From positions 16,282 through 80,281 of the forward strand of contig JAGKTQ010000008.1 in assembly GCA_021153325.1 (NCBI GenBank): a stretch of 64,000 nucleotides of DNA. The letters are read 5' to 3'. A program made the translations under genes and the position numbers. This document shows positions 22,470 to 30,011 of the stretch, piece by piece (the first letter of the stretch is position 1; each line of letters begins with the position of its first letter). The stretch comes from Lachnospiraceae bacterium. Its GTDB lineage: Bacteria; Bacillota; Clostridia; Lachnospirales; Lachnospiraceae. The notes under the pieces are model-generated. The model saw only the letters and a program-made list of their open reading frames with translations. It was not told the origin of the DNA and did no database searches.

Positions 22470-23849
22470 ATGGAAAAGCTGAAGATGAAAAAAAGAGTAA
22501 ATCAGTTTCCGACTCCGTATACATTTACTAATGCGGTTAAAAAAGGCGGTTTGATTACAAAGCTTTCTATGTTAATTATGGGTGCAGGTAATATTGCACA
22601 TCAGCAGATCGTCAAAGGTCTTATTTTTTTAGGAATAGAAATTGCATATATTTATTTTATGATTACTACCGGATGGAATTGCATTGCCATGCTGCCATCA
22701 TTGGGAGAAACTGCACAGCAGGAAATTTGGAATGAGAAAAAAGGAATTTATGAATATGTAGGAGGAGACAACTCGGTATTGATCCTCTTATATGGTGTTT
22801 TAGTAATTGGAATTACGCTTGTCTTCATTTTGATTTGGAGAGCAGCGGTAAAGAGTGCTTATATGGCAGAGTGTTTATCCAAAGAAGGTAAACATGTAAA
22901 CACATTTAAAGAAGACATTAAGGATTTGTTTAATACAAATTTACATAAAATGTTGATGACACCACCAATGGTTGGTATTGTAGCATTTACAATTTTGCCA
23001 CTTATTTTCATGATTTGTATGGCATTTACCAATTATAGTAAGATTGGTGATCATCTCGTATTGTTTGACTGGGTTGGACTGGATAACTTTAAAGAAGTTT
23101 TAAGTTTTAGTTCTACTACAGGTAAAACATTCTGGTCAGTTCTTGGATGGACCATTATCTGGGCTATCTTTGCTACCGGATTGAACTATATTTTTGGTAT
23201 GATTTTAGGTATTGTTATTAATAGAAAAGATACAAGATGTAAAGGATTTTGGAGATTCTGTTTTGTACTTTCTATCGCAGTACCACAGTTCGTATCTTTG
23301 TTGATTATGCGTACGATGTTACAGCCGGATGGAGCTGTAAACGTATTGCTGAAGAACTTAGGATTGATTGAGAAATCACTTCCATTCTTTACAGATACAA
23401 CATGGGCAAGGGTAACAGTTATTGTTATCAACTTGTGGGTAGGTATTCCATATACTTTGTTACAGGTAACAGGTATTTTGCAGAATATCCCTGCTGAACT
23501 TTATGAATCAGCAAAAGTAGATGGTGCAAATGCATTTGTTACTTTCTTTAAGATTACATTACCTTATATGTTGTTCGTAACAACACCATATTTGATTACA
23601 CAGTTTACAGGTAATATTAATAACTTTAACGTTATCTTCCTGTTATCAGGTGGTGCACCTACTCCGGTTGACAGAACAGCTGGTAAGACAGACTTGCTTG
23701 TTACATGGTTGTACAAACTGACAATTGATAAGCAGTATTTCAATGTTGGTGCTGTTATTGGTATTTTGACATTTATATTCCTTGCAATTATTGCACTGGT
23801 AACTTATCATAATACCGGATCTTATAAGAATGAGGAGGAGTTTCAATAA
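22470..23849 (+). CDS. Maltodextrin ABC transporter permease, MalF-type
   Basis: The 459-residue membrane protein has an N-terminal pair of helices, a long extra-membrane region and a binding-protein-dependent transport domain. The EAA loop for the ATPase is seen near residues 345-365 (IPAELYESAKVDGANAFVTF). AAGGAGG precedes ATG 22470. Its stop overlaps the start of the second permease by one base (TAATG). No ATPase gene (malK or msmX type) is in the locus, so a shared ATPase elsewhere must energise it. Confidence 0.93.
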   Translation: MEKLKMKKRVNQFPTPYTFTNAVKKGGLITKLSMLIMGAGNIAHQQIVKGLIFLGIEIAYIYFMITTGWNCIAMLPSLGETAQQEIWNEKKGIYEYVGGDNSVLILLYGVLVIGITLVFILIWRAAVKSAYMAECLSKEGKHVNTFKEDIKDLFNTNLHKMLMTPPMVGIVAFTILPLIFMICMAFTNYSKIGDHLVLFDWVGLDNFKEVLSFSSTTGKTFWSVLGWTIIWAIFATGLNYIFGMILGIVINRKDTRCKGFWRFCFVLSIAVPQFVSLLIMRTMLQPDGAVNVLLKNLGLIEKSLPFFTDTTWARVTVIVINLWVGIPYTLLQVTGILQNIPAELYESAKVDGANAFVTFFKITLPYMLFVTTPYLITQFTGNINNFNVIFLLSGGAPTPVDRTAGKTDLLVTWLYKLTIDKQYFNVGAVIGILTFIFLAIIALVTYHNTGSYKNEEEFQ

Positions 23850-24721
23850 TGAAGAAAAAAGAAACCACTTCGGCAAAAACAAGACGTTTTATTACCAACT
23901 CAATAGTGCATATTTGCTTAGCTATTTTAGCAGCAGTTTGGGTATTCCCAATTCTTTGGGTAGTACTTACAAGCTTCCGTGCGGAAAAAGGTTCTTATAC
24001 AACAACCTTCTTACCGAAGAGCTATACGCTTGATAACTATATTAAGCTGTTTACAGATACTACGGTACTTGACTTCCCACAGATGTTTATGAACACACTT
24101 ATTATTGCGATTTTCTCTTGCTTGATTTCTACATTCTTTGTTTTGAGTGTATCTTATTGTATGTCAAGATTACGTTTCAAAATGAGAAAACCGTATATGA
24201 ATATGGCAATGATCATTGGTCTGTTCCCAGGATTCATGTCCATGGTTGCTGTATACTATATTTTGAAAGCAATCGGACTTTCTGAAGGATCAATGATCCG
24301 TGTAGCATTGGTCTTAGTTTATTCGGCTGGTACGGGACTAGGTTTCCAAATTGCGAAGGGCTTCTTCGATACGATTCCAAAATCATTGGATGAAGCAGCA
24401 TATTTGGATGGTGCAACAAAATTCCAGGTATTTACAAAGGTTACAATGCCACTTAGTAAACCGATTATCGTTTACACAGTATTAACCTCTTTCATCTCAC
24501 CTTGGGTAGATTTCATTTTTGCAAAGGTTATCTGCCGTGCAGAGTCTAAATACTACACAGTAGCTATCGGACTTTGGAAGATGCTTGAAAAGGAATACAT
24601 TGATAACTGGTATACCTGTTTCGCAGCAGGTGCGGTATGTATCTCTATTCCGATTGCAGCTTTATTCATGTTCATGCAGAGATATTATGTTGATGGTCTG
24701 AGTGGAGCAGTAAAAGGCTAA
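23849..24721 (+). CDS. Maltodextrin ABC transporter permease, MalG-type
   Basis: The 290-residue protein has six predicted helices and an EAA loop (IPKSLDEAAYLDGATKFQVF, about residues 176-195). It forms the heterodimeric channel with the upstream permease, with which it overlaps by one base. It ends at a strong terminator, so the following amylase is expressed from its own signals or by read-through. Confidence 0.94.
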   Translation: MKKKETTSAKTRRFITNSIVHICLAILAAVWVFPILWVVLTSFRAEKGSYTTTFLPKSYTLDNYIKLFTDTTVLDFPQMFMNTLIIAIFSCLISTFFVLSVSYCMSRLRFKMRKPYMNMAMIIGLFPGFMSMVAVYYILKAIGLSEGSMIRVALVLVYSAGTGLGFQIAKGFFDTIPKSLDEAAYLDGATKFQVFTKVTMPLSKPIIVYTVLTSFISPWVDFIFAKVICRAESKYYTVAIGLWKMLEKEYIDNWYTCFAAGAVCISIPIAALFMFMQRYYVDGLSGAVKG

Positions 24722-24750
24722 GAGTTATATTAGTAAAATGAATTATAAAG

Positions 24751-24807
24751 AAACGGTACGGCAGTTGTGGACAGAGATGTTCAAAAAATACCGTACCGTT
24801 TTTTTTA
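24751..24807 (+). terminator. Terminator after the maltodextrin permeases
   Basis: AAACGGTACGG (24751-24761) pairs with CCGTACCGTTT (24791-24801), followed by a T-run. Confidence 0.88.
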
Positions 24808-24838
24808 TATTATGCAAAGCATATAAAGGAGGTTAAGG

Positions 24839-26590
24839 ATGAAAAGAAGATGTATCGCAATGCTTTTGTCTGTTAGTATATTGGCGACAACATTGCTGAG
24901 TGGATGTGGAGAACAGGCAGAACCTGCAACAGAGGCGTCTGTGCAGTCTACAGAAGTGTCAGAGAGTACGTCTGTGGATGGAACAACAGAAAGCGTGGAA
25001 GAGACAGCAGAGCCTGCTGTGGAATCTCCAATGATTCAGGCAAATGCAGGAGAAGTAAATGTAATTGATGACAAATATCGTACCTATTATGAAGTGTTCG
25101 TGTATAGTTTCTATGATAGTGATGATGATGGTATCGGTGATATTAAAGGTCTGACTGAGAAATTGGATTATATTAATGATGGTGATGATTCTACTACAGA
25201 TGATCTTGGATTAAATGGCCTCTGGCTTATGCCGATCATGCCTTCTACAACCTATCATAAATATGATGTAATAGATTATTGCGATATTGATCCGGAGTAT
25301 GGTACTTTGGAAGATTTCAAAGCGCTTGTTGAAGAGTGTCATAACAGAGATATGACTGTGATTATCGACTTTGTAATGAACCATACTTCTTCACAGCATG
25401 AGTGGTTTCTAACAGCTTGTGAATATTTACAGGGACTGGATGGAAAAGAGCCTTCAGAAAGTGAATGTCCATATTTGGGTTACTACAATTTTTCAAAAGA
25501 GAAGGTAGCTGATTATTATTATCAGGTTCCGGGAACAGATTGGTATTATGAAGGTAAGTTTTGGAGTGAAATGCCGGATTTGAACTTGGAAAATGAAGCA
25601 GTAAGACAGGAATTTTCTGATATTGTGGATTTTTGGCTTGAGATGGGTGTGGATGGCTTCCGATTAGATGCAGCAAAAGAATACTATTCAGATAATACTA
25701 CTGCTAATATTGAGGTATTAACCTGGTTTAATGATATGGTGAAGGAAAAGAAAGAAGACGCTTATATTGTTGCAGAGGTTTGGACAGAAGCAGATGTTTA
25801 TGCGAAGTATTATGAAAGTGGTATAGACAGTGTATTTGACTTTGGTTTTGCTAACAGCGATGGTTTGATAGCAAATGCGGTAAAGGGCATATCTGGATAT
25901 AGTGCATCAAGCTATGGAAAAGCAGTAGCGAGTCTGGAAGAGCGTTTTGGCCAATATAATGAAAATTATGTGGATGCACCTTTCTATACGAATCATGATA
26001 TGGGTCGAAGTGCAGGCTACTACAGTGGAGATAATGCAGAAGCGCAGACAAAGATGGCAGCTGCTATGAATATTTTTATGAATGGGTCTGTTTTTGTTTA
26101 TTATGGTGAAGAACTTGGAATGAAGGGTTCTGGAAAAGATGAGAACAAACGTGCACCGATGTATTGGACGGAAGATGAACAGGCAGAAGGCATGTGTGAT
26201 GGTCCAAAGGATATGGACGAATTTGAGATGCTTTACCCGAGCTATGAAGTACAAAAAGAAGATTCTACATCCATTTACAGTTATTATAAGCAGGCAATTC
26301 TTTTGAGAAATCGTTATCCTGAAATAGCAAGAGGAACCGTCACATTCCTTGCAGATTCATCAGATAAAAATCTGTGTGTGATCACAAAAGAATATGAAGG
26401 CTCCCAGATCATGATCGTATTTAATACCGCACAAGATAGCCTTACCTTGGATTTAAGCAGTGTTCAGGCAGAAGGCATGGATACCTCTGCATTGTCTATA
26501 GGGGGCATGCTTGTAACAGGTACAGATGCGGTAGAATTGGAAGAAAGTAATTTAGTTCTTCCGGGTTATTCTGTTGTTATTTTAAAATAA
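24839..26590 (+). CDS. Surface-anchored GH13 alpha-amylase-family lipoprotein
   Basis: The 583-residue protein starts with a lipoprotein signal ending in LLSGC, then a Thr/Glu-rich linker and a GH13 barrel. The four conserved regions are visible: DFVMNHTS, GFRLDAAKE with the nucleophile Asp, IVAEVW with the acid Glu, and YTNHDMGR with the stabilising Asp. It should cut starch or maltodextrin at the cell surface, next to the lipid-anchored binding protein that captures the products. GGAGG lies before ATG 24839. The last 14 bp overlap the convergent HAD gene. Confidence 0.95.
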   Translation: MKRRCIAMLLSVSILATTLLSGCGEQAEPATEASVQSTEVSESTSVDGTTESVEETAEPAVESPMIQANAGEVNVIDDKYRTYYEVFVYSFYDSDDDGIGDIKGLTEKLDYINDGDDSTTDDLGLNGLWLMPIMPSTTYHKYDVIDYCDIDPEYGTLEDFKALVEECHNRDMTVIIDFVMNHTSSQHEWFLTACEYLQGLDGKEPSESECPYLGYYNFSKEKVADYYYQVPGTDWYYEGKFWSEMPDLNLENEAVRQEFSDIVDFWLEMGVDGFRLDAAKEYYSDNTTANIEVLTWFNDMVKEKKEDAYIVAEVWTEADVYAKYYESGIDSVFDFGFANSDGLIANAVKGISGYSASSYGKAVASLEERFGQYNENYVDAPFYTNHDMGRSAGYYSGDNAEAQTKMAAAMNIFMNGSVFVYYGEELGMKGSGKDENKRAPMYWTEDEQAEGMCDGPKDMDEFEMLYPSYEVQKEDSTSIYSYYKQAILLRNRYPEIARGTVTFLADSSDKNLCVITKEYEGSQIMIVFNTAQDSLTLDLSSVQAEGMDTSALSIGGMLVTGTDAVELEESNLVLPGYSVVILK

Positions 26591-27293
26591 GAGATGAGAT
26601 TTTAGTAAAATCTCCATCTAAAATAGAAAAAGTTGCAGGGATATCTTTCCCATCCAAAGCGGGAGAGATATTGCTGTGAATGTAGAGACTATCCATCTGA
26701 CAGGCAAGAGCAACTCCAACATCGCAGGAGATGTCATTGCCTATCATGATGGATTTTTTTCTATCCAGACCATATTTAGATAAAAGCTGCTCCATAAAAT
26801 CAGCGGCAGGTTTTTTTGTTCCAATATCAGAGGAGTAAAAAATACCATCAAAATATTTTACCAAGCCTAAAACATGCATTTCTGGATCGGTAAACATACG
26901 TTGTGCATTGGAAAGTAAGTAAACACCTTTTCCTTGTTTCTTTAATGCTTCTAAAAATTCTTTTACACCGGGATAGAGGCGAATATAATCTCTGGAGAGA
27001 ATACGGAACATATTGCCTAAACTAAAAATATATTGTCCAGAAGGTGTTACACCTTTTGCAACAAGCATTTCCTTAAATACATCTTCAATGCAGATTTCTG
27101 GAAATTCTGTACCCATCTCTTTTTCTAAACGTAAAATAGTAGAAAAATAAGTCTTTCTACATTCTGCTGGAGCATAATCTGCACCGAAAGAGGCGAATAA
27201 ATCGCACATTTTTTTCCATAAATAAGGTTTTTGTTCATTAGTATGTATATCGACGAGAGTGCCATATAAGTCAAAAATATAATTTTGGTACAT
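26577..27293 (-). CDS. HAD-superfamily hydrolase
   Basis: The 238-residue protein has HAD motif I (YIFDLYGTLVDIHT), motif II near LLSNAQ, a motif III Lys (TKKPAADFM) and motif IV (MIGNDISCDV), with a helical cap between motifs I and II. Such enzymes dephosphorylate small phosphorylated metabolites; the substrate is not evident. The gene is convergent with the amylase and overlaps its 3' end by 14 bp. AAAGGAAA precedes its ATG on the minus strand. Confidence 0.9.
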   Translation of the reverse strand: MYQNYIFDLYGTLVDIHTNEQKPYLWKKMCDLFASFGADYAPAECRKTYFSTILRLEKEMGTEFPEICIEDVFKEMLVAKGVTPSGQYIFSLGNMFRILSRDYIRLYPGVKEFLEALKKQGKGVYLLSNAQRMFTDPEMHVLGLVKYFDGIFYSSDIGTKKPAADFMEQLLSKYGLDRKKSIMIGNDISCDVGVALACQMDSLYIHSNISPALDGKDIPATFSILDGDFTKISSLILK

Positions 27294-27344
27294 AATAGTT
27301 TCCTTTCGTAAAGCAATATTGTTATAAAAATATTTTGAGAAACA

Positions 27345-27378
27345 AAAAGACCGAAAGCGGGAAACTTTCGGTCTTTTC
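27345..27378. terminator. Strong hairpin terminator between hflX and the HAD gene
   Basis: AAAAGACCGAAAG (27345-27357) pairs with CTTTCGGTCTTTT (27365-27377). The A-run and T-run on both sides allow either direction; it is placed to end the minus-strand hflX transcript. Confidence 0.85.
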
Positions 27379-27393
27379 GTTGTGTAAAAGGGG

Positions 27394-27466
27394 AATTCTT
27401 CCGGAATTGCTAATTAGCAAACTTGATGCCGTTCATCAAGTTAGTTATAATATACTACTTTAGTAG
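27394..27466. repeat. Cluster of four adjacent palindromes downstream of hflX
   Basis: In 73 bp lie AATTC-N5-GAATT (27394-27408), the perfect palindrome TTGCTAATTAGCAA (27407-27420), AACTTGAT/ATCAAGTT (27420-27427 with 27435-27442) and CTACT-TT-AGTAG (27455-27466). No coding frame or known element fits. They may be operators, a recombination site or a folded RNA end. Confidence 0.6.
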
Positions 27467-27537
27467 AACGAAGTCTATAAATATATTGTAGAAAAATAAA
27501 AATATATTAGCGAAAAGTCGAAAGTTTTGTAAAAATT

Positions 27538-28818
27538 TTAATTTATACAATAGTGTTTATATTTCTCATAATCCTGTTGACGCAAATTTAGTTCTAAATA
27601 AACTCCTTCCGGCTGGTAGGTAGTGGAACGAACCGTAGCTGTTTCCAGTAAATAGGAAGTAATGTTACCGGAATCATAAGGAATGCACATAGTGCAGTCT
27701 ATATTAGAAGAGAATAGGAGCTTCTGAATAGTTTCAGTCAGTTCCTTTAAACCGATTTGGTTTTTTGCAGACATATAAATCCTGTTATCAATGATTTTAG
27801 GCAGGAGTGAAGAGTCCATGACCCGGTCCGCTTTGTTGAAAATATAGAGGACGGGTATGTGTCCGGCATCCAGTTCTTTTAAGGTTTCGCTTGTGACCTG
27901 CATATGCTCCTTATAGTTTTCGTCTGAATAATCAATCACTTCTAACAGTAGATCTGCATATTTCACTTCTTCTAAAGTAGAACGAAATGCTTTTACAAGG
28001 CTGTGCGGTAATTTGTCAATGAAACCGACCGTATCAGCCAATAAAAAGCTGCGGTTATTTTCAAAAGAAATCTTTCGAACGGTAGTGTCTAAGGTGGCAA
28101 AGAGCATATCCTGCTCCAAAACCTTTTTTTCCTCTGTCTGTCCGCAGGAATCTAAAAAGGCGTTCATCAAAGTAGATTTTCCGGCATTAGTGTAGCCGAC
28201 TAAAGATACCTTGGGAAGAGAAGATTCCTGTCTTTTCTTACGCTGGGTATTTCTGTCTTTCGTAATCTGTTCCAGATCCTTTTTTAATTCACTGATACGG
28301 TGCTCAATATGTCGTCTGTCCAGTTCCAGTTTCTTTTCACCGGCACCTTTATTACTTAAGCTTCCGCTTGCACCGCCCTGACGTCCAAGAGAAGTACGCA
28401 TGCCTACAAGGCGTGGCAGCATATATTGTAAAGAAGCAAGTTCTACCTGTAGCTTAGATTCGCCGGTTCGAGCCCGTTCTTTAAAAATCTCCAGGATCAA
28501 ATAAGTTCTGTCAAAAATAGGAAGAGACAATTCGTCTTGAAGATTACGCAGCTGTGTAGGCGTTAAAGCGTTGTCAAATATGAGAAGATCTGCTTCTAAA
28601 AGCTGCGCGGTCTCTTTGACTTCTGCGACCTTTCCGGTTCCTATATAAAGAGCCGTGTGAACGACGGGCATATTTTGTGTGATTATACCGACCGGTTCAT
28701 AGTGGCATGCTTTTGTAAGAGAGGCTAGCTCCGCCATGGAATGTTCAAAATCCTCACCGTTATTTAAATTTACGCCAATTAACAGTGCTTTTTTAGGTGT
28801 ATCTAAATTTGATGTCAA
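27538..28818 (-). CDS. hflX: Ribosome-associated GTPase HflX
   Basis: HflX binds stalled or stress-split ribosomes. The 426-residue protein has the N-terminal HflX domain (ADLLIFDNALTPTQLRNLQD), the ELASLQYMLPRL and GASGSLSNKGAGEKKLELDRR linker, and a GTPase domain with G1 GYTNAGKST, G3 DTVGFI and G4 NKAD. Translation appears to start at a TTG codon (28818) 8 nt behind AAGGAG, since no ATG or GTG fits the family N-terminus. Confidence 0.95.
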   Translation of the reverse strand: MTSNLDTPKKALLIGVNLNNGEDFEHSMAELASLTKACHYEPVGIITQNMPVVHTALYIGTGKVAEVKETAQLLEADLLIFDNALTPTQLRNLQDELSLPIFDRTYLILEIFKERARTGESKLQVELASLQYMLPRLVGMRTSLGRQGGASGSLSNKGAGEKKLELDRRHIEHRISELKKDLEQITKDRNTQRKKRQESSLPKVSLVGYTNAGKSTLMNAFLDSCGQTEEKKVLEQDMLFATLDTTVRKISFENNRSFLLADTVGFIDKLPHSLVKAFRSTLEEVKYADLLLEVIDYSDENYKEHMQVTSETLKELDAGHIPVLYIFNKADRVMDSSLLPKIIDNRIYMSAKNQIGLKELTETIQKLLFSSNIDCTMCIPYDSGNITSYLLETATVRSTTYQPEGVYLELNLRQQDYEKYKHYCIN

Positions 28819-28939
28819 TAGAAAATCTCCTTTTTGATAAAGAATGGTTAGTTTTAAATAGATTTCTTATTTTGTATAATATAACATACGCAGGAAATTA
28901 TTTCAAAAAATTCTAAAGATGGGGTCGTGTATAGAAAAA

Positions 28940-28969
28940 TTGTACTAAAAAATGTGCAAAAAATACAAT
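28940..28969 (+). promoter_or_regulatory. Candidate promoter of the FNT transporter gene
   Basis: TTGTAC (28940-28945), an 18-bp spacer and TACAAT (28964-28969) precede the gene by 87 nt. The match to consensus is moderate. Confidence 0.5.
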
Positions 28970-29056
28970 ATTTTTGTGGAACAATGATTGATTTTAAAGG
29001 TTTCAAATGTTACCATCAATTAGTGGAAAAGGAATACATTTTAGAGGAGGTTTCAA

Positions 29057-29905
29057 ATGGACAAGCATTTTAATACACCGTCCGAAATCATAGAAGGGAA
29101 TATAAATGGAGCAGTCACAAAGGCAAATCTTCCCCTTGGAAAAATGATTTTACTCGGTATTATGGCGGGGGCTTTTATTGCATTAGGTGGTGCGACAAGT
29201 TCTACAGCAGTACATAGTATTTCTGACGTAGGACTGGCAAGAACATTGGCAGGAGCTATTTTCCCGGTAGGACTCATGATGATCGTTTTCGTAGGTGGAG
29301 AATTGTTTACAGGAAATTGTCTGATCACTATGGCTGTTCTGGATAAGAAGGTGAAATTGAGCCAGATGCTTCGCAACTTGGTCGTTGTATATTTCAGCAA
29401 TTTAGTAGGAGCTTTGATTGTTGATCTTCTTATTGTTTATAGTGGAAATTTAGATTATACAAATGGACTTTTAGGTGCATATACTATTAAAGTAGCAATT
29501 GCAAAAGCAAATATTGATCCGGTAAAAGGAGTTGTTTCCGGTATCCTTTGTAATGTTTTAGTTTGTATGGCAATTTTGATGGCTGGTGCTGCAAAAGATA
29601 TTGCAGGAAAAGTATGGGCAATCTTCTTCCCAATCTGGGCATTTGTAGTAGGCGGTTTTGAACACTGTGTTGCAAATATGTTTTATATCCCTGCCGGTAT
29701 CCTTGCTGCAAATAACCCGGTTTATGTGGCAAAAGCAGAAGAGGTATATGGTATTACAGCAGCACAATGTGAGAATTTGACAGTATTGCAGAGCCTTCAT
29801 AATTTCATTCCGGTAACGATTGGAAACATTATCGGTGGTGCAGTATTTGTGGGTGTTATGTATTTCCTTATTTACAAAAAGGACTGGAATAAAAAAGCTG
29901 CCTAA
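29057..29905 (+). CDS. Formate/nitrite transporter (FNT) family channel
   Basis: The 282-residue protein shows the FNT fold: six hydrophobic helices and the family segments GIMAGAFIALGGA, FVGGELFTGNCLI, SGILCNVLVCMAIL and GGFEHCVANMFYIPAGIL. The last carries the central FNT histidine. These pentameric channels move formate, nitrite or related small anions such as hydrosulfide or lactate. In a fermentative anaerobe formate export is a reasonable guess, but the neighbours give no hint. GAGGAGG precedes ATG 29057. Confidence 0.93.
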   Translation: MDKHFNTPSEIIEGNINGAVTKANLPLGKMILLGIMAGAFIALGGATSSTAVHSISDVGLARTLAGAIFPVGLMMIVFVGGELFTGNCLITMAVLDKKVKLSQMLRNLVVVYFSNLVGALIVDLLIVYSGNLDYTNGLLGAYTIKVAIAKANIDPVKGVVSGILCNVLVCMAILMAGAAKDIAGKVWAIFFPIWAFVVGGFEHCVANMFYIPAGILAANNPVYVAKAEEVYGITAAQCENLTVLQSLHNFIPVTIGNIIGGAVFVGVMYFLIYKKDWNKKAA

Positions 29906-29938
29906 GAGAAAAGAGAGTAATGATAGAAAAGTATTACG

Positions 29939-29988
29939 AAAAAAACTGCTACAGATCAATTGTTTGATTTTGTAGCAGTTTTTTTATT
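29939..29988. terminator. Bidirectional terminator between the FNT and cNMP-binding genes
   Basis: AAAAACTGCTACA (29941-29953) pairs with TGTAGCAGTTTTT (29971-29983), with A-run and T-run flanks. It serves both convergent genes. Confidence 0.88.
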
Positions 29989-30011
29989 GTGATACTTTGG
30001 ATTTCAGAGTA

